In this document: piece by piece, positions 34,353 through 56,441 of the stretch | Layout of the letters: each line of letters begins with the position of its first letter | Position numbering within the stretch: position 1 is the stretch's first letter | Assembly: GCA_034670405.1 (NCBI GenBank) | Contig: JAXDDX010000195.1 | Location: forward strand, 40,001-104,000 | Source: Hoplostethus atlanticus | Lineage: Eukaryota; Chordata; Actinopteri; Trachichthyiformes; Trachichthyidae | Direction of reading: 5' to 3' | Length of the DNA: 64,000 nt | Position numbers and translations under genes: made by a program | The notes under the pieces: model-generated | What the model was told of the DNA's origin: nothing | Seen by the model: only the letters and a program-made list of their open reading frames with translations | The model's database searches: none

Positions 34353-34395
34353 GTGTACTTTACTGGAGCACTGGAGCACTGGAGTTACTTTACTT

Positions 34396-34730
34396 TACAC
34401 CCTGGGTGTAAAGTAACTCCAGTGTGTCAGGGTGTAAAGTAACTCCAGTGTGTCAGGGTGTAACGTAACCCCAGTGCGTCAGGGTGTAACGTAACTCCAG
34501 TGTGTCAGGGTGTAACGTAACCCCGGTGTGTCAGGGTGTAACGTAACCCCGGTGCATCAGGGTGTAACATTACCCTGGTGTGTTAGGATGTAAAGTAACT
34601 CTAGTGTGACATGGTGTAACATTACCCTGGTGTGTCAGGGTTTAACATTACCCTGGTGTGTCAGGGTGTAAAGTAATCCCAGTGTGTCATGGTGTAAAGT
34701 AACTCCAGTGCGTCAGGGTGTAACGCTGAC
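34396..34730. repeat. 26-bp minisatellite, second block
   Basis: Continuation of the array at 33420-34112. Confidence 0.92.
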
Positions 34731-35702
34731 TTAGGTATTGGTTTGAGTTTTGTGTTTTACTGCGTGGCTACAGTCTTTGAACCTTGTACTCCCTACTGTT
34801 GGTTGTGCTGTTGTTGATCCAGGAACTGAATCATATTCTCCTGTTGACGTTAGTGGAGTTTCTCTGGATGAGATTAGATTAGAATATAAAATGGAAATGC
34901 AGGCGGTGTTTTCATGCTGGTGTGCTGGTATTTATTGTTTGCATTCCTCTGCCAGTCGGCCTGTTATCTGACTTTGGGCTGAGCTGCCAATTCCAGTTTT
35001 GCACTTCTTAAGAGTTATCAGGACAAGAAAAAAAAAAAAGAGAGATCTCATGTTTCTACCTTTTAGTTCTCCTAGACACAAACAATCTCTTTTTAACACC
35101 AAGATGAGACTAAAGACATTTCCTCCTGTTTCTCCAATTCAACTCAGGAGAATCAACCACATAACAGATCATGTTGATCTGATCACAACAACAGATCTCC
35201 AGATGATCTGGAATAAGAGTCATTTAACTCTCCTGGATATGAAACCATGAGATCAGAGGAAGATCTCAGAGAAAACTCAACACTGTTGTATTTTCCTGTT
35301 TCCTCCACGAGGCCAGCAGCCAGACAGTAGGAGATGATGACCGTTATATATGTCACATGGTAGCATCTTCACACTGATCTCATCAAGCCTCCAGCATCCT
35401 TCTCTCTCTCTGTCGTCTCCTTGTTGCTCCTCAGGGGTTTTAGGAGAAACATTTCAGATGACGGTGATCACAAAATGAGACAGAACTGAGATCTCCTCTA
35501 TTTCTTAGGAGATGAAGAAAAGACTCTGAGCAAAGTAGTTTTCCTCTGGGGTTTCCTGTCGTGGCTTGTTGCACATGAGGGAGAACTACTTGTCGAACAA
35601 CTTTCTACTGCTTGTTGGAATCCGCCGCGGTCTGGCGAAAACCCCGCGTCTCCGAAAAGAGTCAACTTTTTGGCAACAGCTGACTACAAGCTGACTAGAA
35701 AA
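34731..35702. other. Intergenic, repeat-like
   Basis: 35035-35530 contains several gagatctc/ctcctag palindromic pieces (agagatctcatg, gagatctcctct) suggestive of a decayed element. No coding seen. Confidence 0.35.
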
Positions 35703-36104
35703 GATGACAGATTCAAGATTCAAGAACTTTATTTGTCACATACACACACGGGGTGTGTAGTGAAATGAAAAGTGGCAATGCTCATTGGGAATGTGCAAAA
35801 GGGCAACAGTACACAGTATTTACAGTAAAAAAAACAACACAATATTTACAGTATTACAGTAATTACAGTAATTACAGTAAGAGCTCTTATATAAAAAAAA
35901 CAACACAATATATACAGTAAGAGCACTTTGGAAATGGTAAGGGAAATCGTATGAATGTAATATACTATAAATTATGTGTAGTCATTACCTAAGTGTGTGT
36001 GTGTGTGAGTGTGCATAAGAGGGGCAGTGTGTGTGTCTTGGTGGGGGCCCTGGTGAGGTCAGAGTTCACAGTCCTGATGGCCTGAGGAAAGAAACTCCGT
36101 CTCA

Positions 36105-36907
36105 CGCCGGGGACACACTGGACGCGGAAAGAAAAGGAAGCGCCGCGATCGGCGCCGAATGAGCAAGAAGGAGTTTGGTTGTTCACCCCTACATTTTCTC
36201 AATGTAGGGGTTTGGTCTCTCTCTCTCTCTCTGCTTGTGCCTGCTCGTCTCTCTCTCTCTCTCTGCGTGTGCTTGCTTCTCTCTCTCTCTCTCTCTCTCT
36301 CTCCCCAATTTCGCTTTGAAGCTTTATTGACATGAAAAGTGAACAGTGCTTATATTGCCAAAGCAAACGTATATGAACAGACAAAGAACAACATTTACAA
36401 CAATATGAAAGTACATGCCACAAGTAACAGGGCAACACAAGTAAGAACAGCAATGAATGAAAAATTATTAAGCATTATGTATACTTGAGTAGTATGGTGT
36501 CTGTTAAAATGCACATGCATATATATACATATACATCTCTCTCTTTCTGCTTGTGTGCGTGTGCCTGCTCGTCTCTCTCGCTCTCTGTTTAGACACAGAC
36601 GGTAAAAGTTTAGACACAACTCAGAAATACCATCAATCAGGGTGTTTTATTTTGAAATTTGTTATATTTTGGAAAATGACAGGATGCTCTATGCCGTTCC
36701 TGTGTCTGACTTCCTGCCCAGCTTGACACATTCGCTCACGAATCGAGAAAATCTTAGACCTGACGCCGAAACGGTCGCTGCAGGCCGCGGCCATTCGGCG
36801 CCCTTCCGCGTCCGGTGTGCACGGCCACATTGGTTAACATGGGCGCGGAAAGAATTTCGCCATTCGGCGCCTTTCGTCGCCGTTCCGCGTCCAGTGTGTC
36901 CCCGGCG
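36105..36907. mobile_element. Harbinger-like non-autonomous transposon, copy 2 (inverted)
   Basis: Same CGCCGGGGACACACTGG ends as 7985-8718, in the opposite orientation, with TCA at 36102-36104 and 36908-36910 as target duplication. It carries an extra segment (about 36306-36530), itself a retroelement-tail fragment (gctttattgacatgaaaag). Confidence 0.75.
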
Positions 36908-36997
36908 TCAGTCTCTCTGTTTTGGCAGCGTGACTACGGAGGCGCTAGCCTGACCGCAGCAGCTGAAACAGTCCGTTGTTAGGGTGGTGAGGATCCT

Positions 36998-38500
36998 TCA
37001 TGATCCTGCAGGCTCTGGTTCTGCACCTCCTGGTGTACAAGTCCTGCAGGGTGGGGAGTGTAGTTCCACTACTCTCTGCAGAGCCTTCCTGTCCTGAGCG
37101 GAGCTGTTGCCAAACCAGGCAGTGATGCTTCCTGTCAGGATGCTCTCTACAGCTCCAGAGTAGAAGGACTGAAGGATCCTCTGGGAGACTTTAAATTTCC
37201 TCAGCTGCCTGAGGTGGTAAAGGCGCTGCCTCGCCTTTCTCACCAGAGTGTCAGTGTGTGTGGACCATGTGAGATCTTCGGTGATGTGGACTCCCAGGTA
37301 TTTATACCTGCTCACCCTCTCCACAGTATTCCCATTAATCCCCAGTGGTGAGTACGTCCTCTGTTGTTGTGTCCTCCTAAAGTCCACAATCAGCTCCTTA
37401 GTTTTGGTGACATTCAAGAGGAGGCTGTTGTCCTGGCACCAGAGTGACAGATCAGCAACTTCCTCCAGGTAGGCCTTCTCGTCGTTGTCGGAGATCAGGC
37501 CCACCACCACTGTGTCATCCGCAAACTTAATGATGGAGTTGGAGCTGAACCTGGCCACACAGTCATGTGTGTACAGGGAGTACAGTAGGGGGCTGAGGAC
37601 GCAACCCTGGGGGGATCCTGTGTTCAGGGTGAGGGGGTTGGAGGTGTGTCTACCCACCCTGACCACCTGGGGCCTGGCGGTCAGGAAGTCCAGGATCCAG
37701 GCACACAGGGGGGTGTTCAGTCCCAGCTCAATCAACTTGCCAGCCAGTCTGGTGGGGACTATGGTGTTGAAAGCTGAACTATAATCAATGAACAGCAGTC
37801 TCACATAGCCCCCCTTCCGGCTGTCCAGATGAGAGAGTGTGGTGTGCAGTACCTGGGAGACAGCATCATCCGTGGATCTGTTGGGACGATAAGCAAACTG
37901 CAGCGGGTCCATGGAGCAAGGGAGGAAGGCGCAGATGTAGTCCTTTATCAGCCTCTCCAAGCATTTCATGACCACCGAGGTGAGGGCCACCGGTCGGTAG
38001 TCATTCAAGCATGCTGGAGAAGCATTCTTGGGCACAGGGACAATAGTGGATCTCTTGAAGCAGGCGGGGACCACAGACTCAGCCAGGGAGATGTTGAATA
38101 TAGTGGTGAACACTGGAGCTAGCTGATTAGCACAGGTCTTCAGTACTCGCCCAGATATGCCATCTGGACCAGCAGCTTTCCTGGTGTTCACCCTCGTCAG
38201 AGCCCTCCTCACACTGTGCTCGGTCACCGAGAGTGTGTGTTCATCCCCAGCGGTAGAACTCACTTCGGCTATGCTAACAGTGTTGTTGTTAGCCGGCGAG
38301 CTAGCGCTGTTGTTGCTAGCCTCAAACCGTGCATAAAATGAGTTCAGGTCCTCCGCTAGGGATGCGTCGGCACTCACCATTGCGGGGGGTCTGCCCTGGT
38401 AGTCCGTTATAGTCCGTAGCCCCTGCCATAGGCGTCTGGTGTCGCGCTGCTCCATCTGCGACTCCACTCTGTCTCTGTACCTCCTCTTGGCCTCCTTCAC
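36998..38500 (-). CDS. LINE reverse transcriptase, truncated ORF2
   Basis: Open for 500 codons with a FADD active site. It lacks the apurinic endonuclease at its N-terminus. The C-terminal zinc/thumb part is shortened. It is a mobile-element ORF rather than a host gene. Confidence 0.85.
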   Translation of the reverse strand: MKEAKRRYRDRVESQMEQRDTRRLWQGLRTITDYQGRPPAMVSADASLAEDLNSFYARFEASNNSASSPANNNTVSIAEVSSTAGDEHTLSVTEHSVRRALTRVNTRKAAGPDGISGRVLKTCANQLAPVFTTIFNISLAESVVPACFKRSTIVPVPKNASPACLNDYRPVALTSVVMKCLERLIKDYICAFLPCSMDPLQFAYRPNRSTDDAVSQVLHTTLSHLDSRKGGYVRLLFIDYSSAFNTIVPTRLAGKLIELGLNTPLCAWILDFLTARPQVVRVGRHTSNPLTLNTGSPQGCVLSPLLYSLYTHDCVARFSSNSIIKFADDTVVVGLISDNDEKAYLEEVADLSLWCQDNSLLLNVTKTKELIVDFRRTQQQRTYSPLGINGNTVERVSRYKYLGVHITEDLTWSTHTDTLVRKARQRLYHLRQLRKFKVSQRILQSFYSGAVESILTGSITAWFGNSSAQDRKALQRVVELHSPPCRTCTPGGAEPEPAGS

Positions 38501-38538
38501 CGCCCTTCTCAGTCAGTCTTCACAGCGGGGAATTGATG

Positions 38539-39154
38539 TAGAGATGCACCGGTCGATCAGCTGGTGAGCGGAATTCTGTGCCGGTCAAATTTACACGCAT
38601 CCCCCGCACGATGGTTCACGCCGCGCGAACGAACACAGCGGCACAGACAGTAACCGACAGTAACCGACAGTAACCGACAGTAACCGACAACATTTCTCCT
38701 TCCTTCAGTGTCAACTTTGACAATATGACAACAAAACGTCCCTGTTGTCTTAGCTGGGCTTTTCAAAATTTTGAGATGTGTAAAAAAAGAGAAAAAGGTC
38801 AAGGTCCTGTAATCTGGTGCATTTTTAAAGGTAATGGAAATGACATGAGGTGTGTTGTTATATAGATCTGTTGCATGTCAGATAAAGTGGGATATCCTGC
38901 AATTCATTTTCAGTTGGATTTTATTTGTACAAAAAAGCTCTGTCCAGTAACCTGGAGCAGTTTGGGAGAAAATAGTTATTTAATAGTCCATGTTTTATTA
39001 TGAACATACAGTTGAATTTCCCATTGAAGAAAATTTACAAAAATCCATTATAGTCAATTCAATTATAATTATCAAAAATCGGAATCGGCAGGTCAGACTT
39101 TTAAAAAATCAGAAATTGGAATCGGCCAAGAAAATTGCAATCGGTGCATCTCTA
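38539..39154. mobile_element. Non-autonomous hAT transposon
   Basis: Inverted ends TAGAGATGCACCGgt / atCGGTGCATCTCTA, flanked by an 8-bp near-duplicate: aattgatg (38531-38538) and aattgacg (39155-39162). An 11-bp agtaaccgaca tandem repeat occurs at 38645-38692. 8-bp duplication and TAGAG ends are hAT hallmarks. Confidence 0.85.
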
Positions 39155-40242
39155 AATTGACGTCTGACTAACTGACCTTTACACACCACGTTCTCTATTT
39201 GTTGGACATATTGATTGATTGATGAAATGCAATGATAGCATTTTGTAATTGAACTCTTCATTTGCAGATTTGACTCATTGATTTGACGTGCTTCAATCCC
39301 AACAGGCTTTGAGGAGGAAACTCATCTGAAAGGAGGGGGAGGAAGAGAAGACCTGACAACAGCTGGCTTTGGAAAAGATGAAGAAGGAGGAGGAGGAGGC
39401 GATGGGGGGGAGGGTTGTGCTCACATCACCGACAGCTTGCCTCATCTGGAGGACGGACTCCGCTAAGAGGGAGTATTAACAACCCCGACGCCTTCTGCAG
39501 CCGCAAGAAAGCACCCGTCAGTAGAGAGGAGTAGTTAGTACAGACTTGAGATCAGATTGCTGGCACATCGCCCTCTGAGGAACAGAGCAGCTCTGATGAA
39601 GCCTGGACTCATATCAGTGCTTTTTAACGTGGCAACGGACCAGCATCACGCTCACCTGCAGCGGACCGAGTGACCGGAGACACGAAGCTTCAACAGGATT
39701 TACTGGGATTAGTCATTCAGTTGGGATTATTCACTCAATTGGGATTTGACAGACTTTTCAGTCATTTTGGAGTTTTCTCAACAGAAACTTTCAAATATTG
39801 TATTTCTCCAGGCATGATTGACTGAGCTCCACCCTGCACCCAACCACAGTCTTCTACTGGTGGCCACTGGGAGCTGACCAGTACAATCACAGTCTGTTAC
39901 TGGTGGAGTAGCTCCTTTGAATCCACCATCTTGCTCAAGGGCACCTCGACCGTAGTTGTTGAAGGTTGCTGTCCCTTCACAGATTTTCCCAGCTGTTCTG
40001 GGATTTGAACTGGCAACCGTGAACCGTGAATTTTCTACACTTTGGAGACAAACGTCCTTGCTCGGTGGCAGTTGTTGGTGGTTGTCACAGTCTTCACAAC
40101 ACCTCAAAGGATGAGGGATTTGTACTTTGAGGTTAAAAGCCCATGAGTAATACAGGACTGCGCTAACAGGAAGCTGTTCATCACTGCCAGGACGTTTGCA
40201 AGCGGGTGATGTGAAGCGGATGATGGTTTTGCTGGCCGGGTC
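39155..40242 (+). promoter_or_regulatory. Upstream region and 5' UTR of il15l
   Basis: No TATA box stands out. An AG acceptor-like site at 39305 precedes a purine-rich stretch (39330-39420) with an open frame to 39466; I could not link it to a gene. A dispersed teleost repeat (39830-40040, ctcaagggcacctcgac and gggatttgaactggcaaccg) overlaps the probable 5' UTR. In-frame TGA upstream of the il15l start supports the chosen ATG. Confidence 0.4.

Positions 40243-40249
<7 letters not shown>
40209..40249 (+). promoter_or_regulatory. Upstream AUGs of il15l
   Basis: ATGTGA at 40209-40214 is a minimal start-stop uORF. ATGATGG at 40220 opens a nine-codon uORF ending TGA at 40247-40249, overlapping the main ATG (atgctga). 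Confidence 0.6.
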
Positions 40250-51363
<11,114 letters not shown>

Positions 51364-51882
51364 CAGCACGGGGTGTCCAATCGGATCAACGGAGAGGCGG
51401 GACTTCTCCAGTAAAACTCTTGTAAACAATGATCAACTGCAGCTTTACAACTTCACAAACTGGAATTACCGAGATCCAAACAGGAAACCGCAGGACAGAT
51501 CAGGGCTGAACATTTTCTGGAACGTTTTATCGTGGAAACCTGTTGACACTGAGCAGCACAGTGACAGCTGGTGATGGCGGCGGTCTGGACCCAGCAGATG
51601 ATAGTCTCTGGTAGATGTCTCTGTCCTGGTCACATGCCAACATGTTAGCATACAGTAGGCAGCTAGCAAGAAGAAGACCTTTTAGTATCCAGAGTTGTTT
51701 GTTATGTAAGATGACCAACAGTCGGTGCAGTCTGAACTCACATCCAATGCACCATGCAGGGCCGGTTCACCGCAGACCCCCTGGACTCCTGCGCTAACAT
51801 GCATCCTGTAACAGCTGCAACATGTCGGTCCTGCCCGCGACCCAGTCAGTCAACCTGAGAGTGTAAAAAATGTCTTCAGTCC

Positions 51883-51888
51883 AATAAA
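51883..51888 (+). terminator. Candidate il15l poly(A) signal
   Basis: aataaa 520 bp after the stop. A second pair lies at about 52516-52530. Confidence 0.4.
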
Positions 51889-53718
51889 TCAAAACAAACG
51901 AGGTTACAAACACAGCCATGGTATATCTGCACAGTCACAACTGGAACAATAACATAGAGACGCGTGATCCAACCAGGAAGCAGATGGGGTAGAAACATGA
52001 TGGTGGATGGGGAAGCAGTAATGGAAACACTACAACAGGAAGTGAGGTGTATGGCGAGGGATATTTTATCAGACAGAGCCAGGCTGGGAGACCTAGCTTG
52101 GAACAGAAGATGACTAATACCCATAAGGCTGTTGGGTCAGCTGATGAAGTAGTGTAGTACCAACCCCCTGGATGAAGGAGTCTTGATGTACAGAAAGGTC
52201 CATTCAGGTTGTGTCACGTATTACTTGGCTTCTTCTTCTTCTTCTTCTTCTTCACTCTGCGGGGGCGGGGCCTGGAGACACATGCCCCTCCCTCATGTTT
52301 GTTCACTACCTGTTGTATAAAAGCCACAATCCCCCAGCAGACGTTCTCAACCGGCGTGATGGGACTGATGGTACTCAGCTGTTCCTCAAACCTGCTGCAA
52401 CACCGTCGTACCGTCATCCCTGTAGATTACGCCCTCTAGGGGATTATTGCTATCATGACAGCGGTTGCATCCCATCAGAATACTACCTAATCCTTCAGGC
52501 CCTGATAGTATAAACCAATAAACCAATAAACCTCCGTACCATGTACAACCTTTCTGAACTGTTGGCTGTTGGCTGAGCGCTCGCTACCGCCCCCTAGGTG
52601 TGGTTCAGTGGAATGAGATGAAGGACTTTGTTACAGCTGTTAATGTCATAACTATTACTATTAATGTAATTTAATAATGTAACAATTTGCAGTTAATAGT
52701 GTAATAATCCTGTTAACAATAATACGTTTCTCATTAATGTAATAAAAGTTACTCACTGGTAATGTAATAACTAATTTCCTGTTAATTCAATAATTATTAG
52801 GTTGTTTGGTTTTATTACATTCACAAGAAGGCTGAAACTTTCTGAACTGAACTGATGACCAATTCAACTGTCATCCATTTATGGTGTTACATCTGAGAAA
52901 GGTTGAATATTATGGTTGATGTAATAAAACCCAATAATGTAATAATCATCATGTTAACAGCAACAGCTGTTACTACCCTCATGGTCTGTTTTACCACAGA
53001 TCCTTCAGCCTCTTTCCTCGTGTTTTAAAAGGATTTGTGTTCAGGTGTTTCTGCTTTGTTCACTCTCTTGTTCCTGAAGCCTTTCAGCCTTTGAAGAAAA
53101 ACAGTCTCTGATTTATGGAGATGCAGGAAGGACCACGTAGTTCCAGACACATGAAGGCAGCTCAGTGTTAAACCCACAAGAGAAACTATCTACAAGTTGT
53201 TTGTTCATGAATTCCCGGAGTCTTGGCGCTTTTTCTCCACCACACATGTTGAACTACAAAAAGCCCATCAGACCGCCAGAGTCTTTCCCTCCCACTTTAA
53301 TGATTTATTTCTTATGCTTGAGGGACATTAGGGTTCCTCCGACATTCCTAAGCGAAACCAGACGAGTTGCTATTTGTCGACTTGGGAAAAACAAAAGTCA
53401 TGCATTTAGAGTTAAAAGGTTCACTTCCAAAACGTTGCATAAAAGAGAAACCAGCCACGAGCCGGACAGTTCGGACATGAAGCCTCAAATGTGTCCTGCC
53501 CAGTGAGATCATCATCATCGGTCGTGGCACTTAAAGGGGAATTCTGGTATTTTTAAACCTGGGCTGTATTTGTACATGTTAGTCATTTAGACCCCAAAAT
53601 AGGTACAACAAGTTTTTGGAATTGCTCCGGTAGATCGCCTCAGTCGGCAGTCGCGTAACAGGCTGCTGAAAGTGCGTTGTTTTTGTCACTGACAGGCTCA
53701 GATTGTTATTGGAAGTGT

Positions 53719-53852
53719 CTGACAACATTACTGAAAGGATCCTACAGAGATAGATAGAAGTCTCTCTGAAACCTGAAAGATGAGGTGAGTTGTTGCAGGA
53801 AGAGGTTCAACAAAAGGTCTATCTCTAGGATCCTTTCTGTAATGTTGTCAGC
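53719..53852. repeat. Short inverted repeat (hairpin)
   Basis: ctgacaacattactgaaagg and its inverse cctttctgtaatgttgtcag, extended by atcct/aggat, form arms of about 25-30 bp around a loop of some 75 bp. Confidence 0.7.
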
Positions 53853-54903
53853 CATCAACGTACAAGCCATCTGTACAACGCTACCTCCAGTGTCAACCCC
53901 TGATGTCACCACGTGTGTGCGAACCGTAACATGAGCTCCATAATATATTTTAGTGTATGAAACAATAACGAGTCCCTGGAACAGTTTTGGCAGAACTTCC
54001 AGAAACAAGTTGACTGTGATTGGCTGAAGCCTCACCGCCTCGACTATTTGATCCCAATGCAGAAGGAGTCGCTTCCTGTAGCTTCGTCTGGTCATCTGGC
54101 GGTCAGGAAGCACCTTCAAAAACACAAGACGAAAGAAATGGCCGACAGGCAAAGATCTCACTGAGGAACATTTTATTTCGTCACAGGCATCGTCAAGCAT
54201 GTCCAGTCACCGTGGATGAGCTTCTATTAATTACAATCAAACCTTCTAATTAAAAACAACCCAAACGTCTCACACCGTAAACCGAGATGCACCTCTGACC
54301 TCCAGGTCGACTACGCTGGTGCATATGGACCATATGATGTCATCCATGATGTCATCCTTAAACCAAGGTGAGGGCCTGAAGTAATTCATTAAAAACTCCA
54401 TTAGGTGTCTTAGTGGTTAAAGAGATCATCCCTCACACAGACCTGGGATCAAGCCCCGTGTAGACAAACATCATGCTCTGTAGCTGGTTGTGACCTTTGA
54501 CCTCTCTGTGGAGGGGGGGGCGCAAAGAACAATAAAGTATAACTAGGAAAAAATAGTAAACTCTTCAAGCATTTCAAGCAGTCCTCCAGTTACTAAGTGA
54601 CATTCCTCGCGTCAAATACAAACTGAACAGAATAGAAACACATTTGACAAACAGCAATAAAGTAAAGAACCAAGAGCGTCATCTCGTCCGAGCGCGTCCG
54701 TATTTGAGACCGCTGGCTGAAATACTCCAAAGACAAAGTTGTTATTGATGCGGACGTCGCAGAAGTCCACTCCTCGCTGCTGTCAGATCGGGACTCCCAC
54801 CCCACCGCCCCGCCGCAGCCAACACGGACTCCATGCTCCATGACACGTGTCGAGAATCACCAGCCGGTTTATGGGGTAAGTCGGTTTAAATGTCCGTGTT
54901 CCG

Positions 54904-55140
<237 letters not shown>

Positions 55141-55194
55141 TCAAACAAAACCAGCACACGGAGAATATGTTGATGTTTTAACAGCCCTAGCGTG

Positions 55195-55290
55195 GTACCG
55201 CTAACTTCCGGGTTGTTGCCTTGACTTACCTTGAGCCTCGTGATTTGATTGGCTGACTGGTTCGCAGCGTCCAAGATGGTGGCGTCCCGA
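55195..55290 (-). promoter_or_regulatory. triap1 promoter, possibly bidirectional
   Basis: It has an ETS-type site acttccggg (55204-55212), an inverted CCAAT box attgg (55248-55252) and a YY1-like site ccaagatggtggc (55271-55283), a usual set for housekeeping mitochondrial genes. It lies just 5' of triap1. Confidence 0.55.
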
Positions 55291-55318
55291 CGCAACAAAG
55301 ATTTGTATGCGAAGATAA

Positions 55319-55400
55319 GTCAATTCAATTCAATTTGCTTTATTGGCATGACTGTAAACATAAACCATGTTGCCAAAGCAGATTACAAAATAAACATTCA
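55319..55400 (-). mobile_element. LINE 3' tail fragment
   Basis: caattcaatttgctttattg then gttgccaaagca; read in reverse this is an L2-type tail with (aattg)n. A relative lies inside the MITE copy at about 36310-36370. Confidence 0.55.
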
Positions 55401-55984
55401 GATAACACTGATGTATTAGATGATGTAACCTTACTGATACTTACTTATACCTGATGTAACTTACATCAGTCACTGCGTTGTCCTGCTGCAACGTTGCCTC
55501 ACTCTTTTAAGTTACCTGCCGGTCACGTGACTGGCGAACATCGTCCATGAACACAAACCTTAAAATGACAGATCACTGAACATAGTTTAATTTCAACATG
55601 ATTCAATCATACTATAATCTAGTTAAGACAGCCTGTAACTTAGACCAAGACGTAATGCACAATGAACCGCCTGAAATCCAATCTGTCGTCACCATAGCAA
55701 CTCATCTGTTATAGAACTGAAACAAAGGCATTTTCTTAGAAACGACTCATCACAAAATAGTCAATTTTAGCCCTTGATGTCAGCCGTACTTTGTGTTTGT
55801 GTTTAATTTGGTCCAAATAAACCTTCGATGTTTATAATGCAAGATATCTGGAGCATATCTCTCTCCCGTTAACGCCAACGCATTGAGACCAGACACCGGT
55901 CCGCAGAAATGGAGGCAAAGTGAGACCTCACTCTTTCCTTCGTATCTCAGGACGCAACCGCAATCCAAAACCCGCGTGATGAGA

Positions 55985-56117
55985 TCTGCGTAGCTTCCGA
56001 AATCTCGCGGCTCTGCTTGTGTGCATCCGAGAATACGTGGGAGTGATCGAAATAAGCTGATATTTACCTGTCTTTTCCAGCTAGCAAGATATAAACCAGG
56101 TAGCGTGATAAACAGAG
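55985..56117 (+). other. supt5h: Probable untranslated first exon of supt5h
   Basis: CpG-containing sequence with tctcgcgg (56002-56009), then a donor aacagag/gtaaga at 56117. The next exon opens one base before the ATG. The transcription start is a guess. Confidence 0.5.
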
Positions 56118-56354
56118 GTAAGAAACACCTACGGAACTAATCTGTTAAGATTTGATTCCTGTAGTCTTTTAGATATGGGAAAAGCAACATGCATGCTAAC
56201 TACATTAGCGTGCTTTGCTAGGCCATCTTGACTGTTGTCCTGGTTGTTTCAATGAACTGGCCCAGAGTGGTGTGGTGTTAGCTAGCCTAGCCAAGCTGTG
56301 TTTTAACGATGTGTTGGTTTATTTTTCGTGTTGCTCTCTCTCGGGGATTACAGG

Positions 56355-56441
56355 ATGTCCGACAGCGAGGATAGCGACTTCTCTGATAACCAGAGTGAGC
56401 GCAGCAGCGACGGAGAAGCGGAGGAAGTGGAGGAAAATGAG
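56355..56441 (+). CDS. supt5h: supt5h coding exon 1
   Basis: 29 codons from the ATG, donor gtatgc. The exon begins at 56354 after attacag. Confidence 0.95.

Larger units (their letters stand above)
35703..38516 (-). mobile_element. 5'-truncated LINE with reverse transcriptase (Rex1/CR1-L2 group), interrupted by a MITE
   Basis: The minus strand from 38500 to 36998 encodes 500 residues of reverse transcriptase. It has the fingers/palm blocks ALTSVVMKCLERLI, LLFIDYSSAFNTIVP (box A), SPQGCVLSPLLYSLY (box B), IIKFADDTVVVG (catalytic FADD) and SRYKYLGV. The 3' UTR then runs to an inverted gattcaagattcaag tail at 35703. A Harbinger-like element (36105-36907) sits in the 3' UTR. No endonuclease domain, so 5'-truncated. 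Confidence 0.85.
51364..54903. other. il15l 3' UTR and intergenic
   Basis: It includes the poly(A) candidates, a (TTC)n at 52230-52250, a dispersed repeat at about 53530-53700, an inverted repeat at 53719-53852 and a tRNA-like repeat at 54405-54465. No gene recognised. An open minus-strand frame at 53742-54200 has no known homology. Confidence 0.5.

Noticed and set aside
31196-39466. Exon-like blocks at 31196-31338, 31878-31903 and 39306-39466 that seemed to form an extra gene
   Set aside because: The first block is a Tc1-like transposase remnant (VEEPDWLQSPDLN), and the third frame does not fit the phase of the second. No homology was recognised for the purine-rich third block.
53742-54200. 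152-codon minus-strand open frame
   Set aside because: No recognised homology, and it runs through the inverted repeat at 53719-53852, so more likely repeat sequence.
55275-55315. Start of a plus-strand gene head to head with triap1 (MVASRRNKDLYAKIS)
   Set aside because: The frame runs at once into a LINE tail and no downstream exon was recognised; the ATG is part of a YY1-like site.
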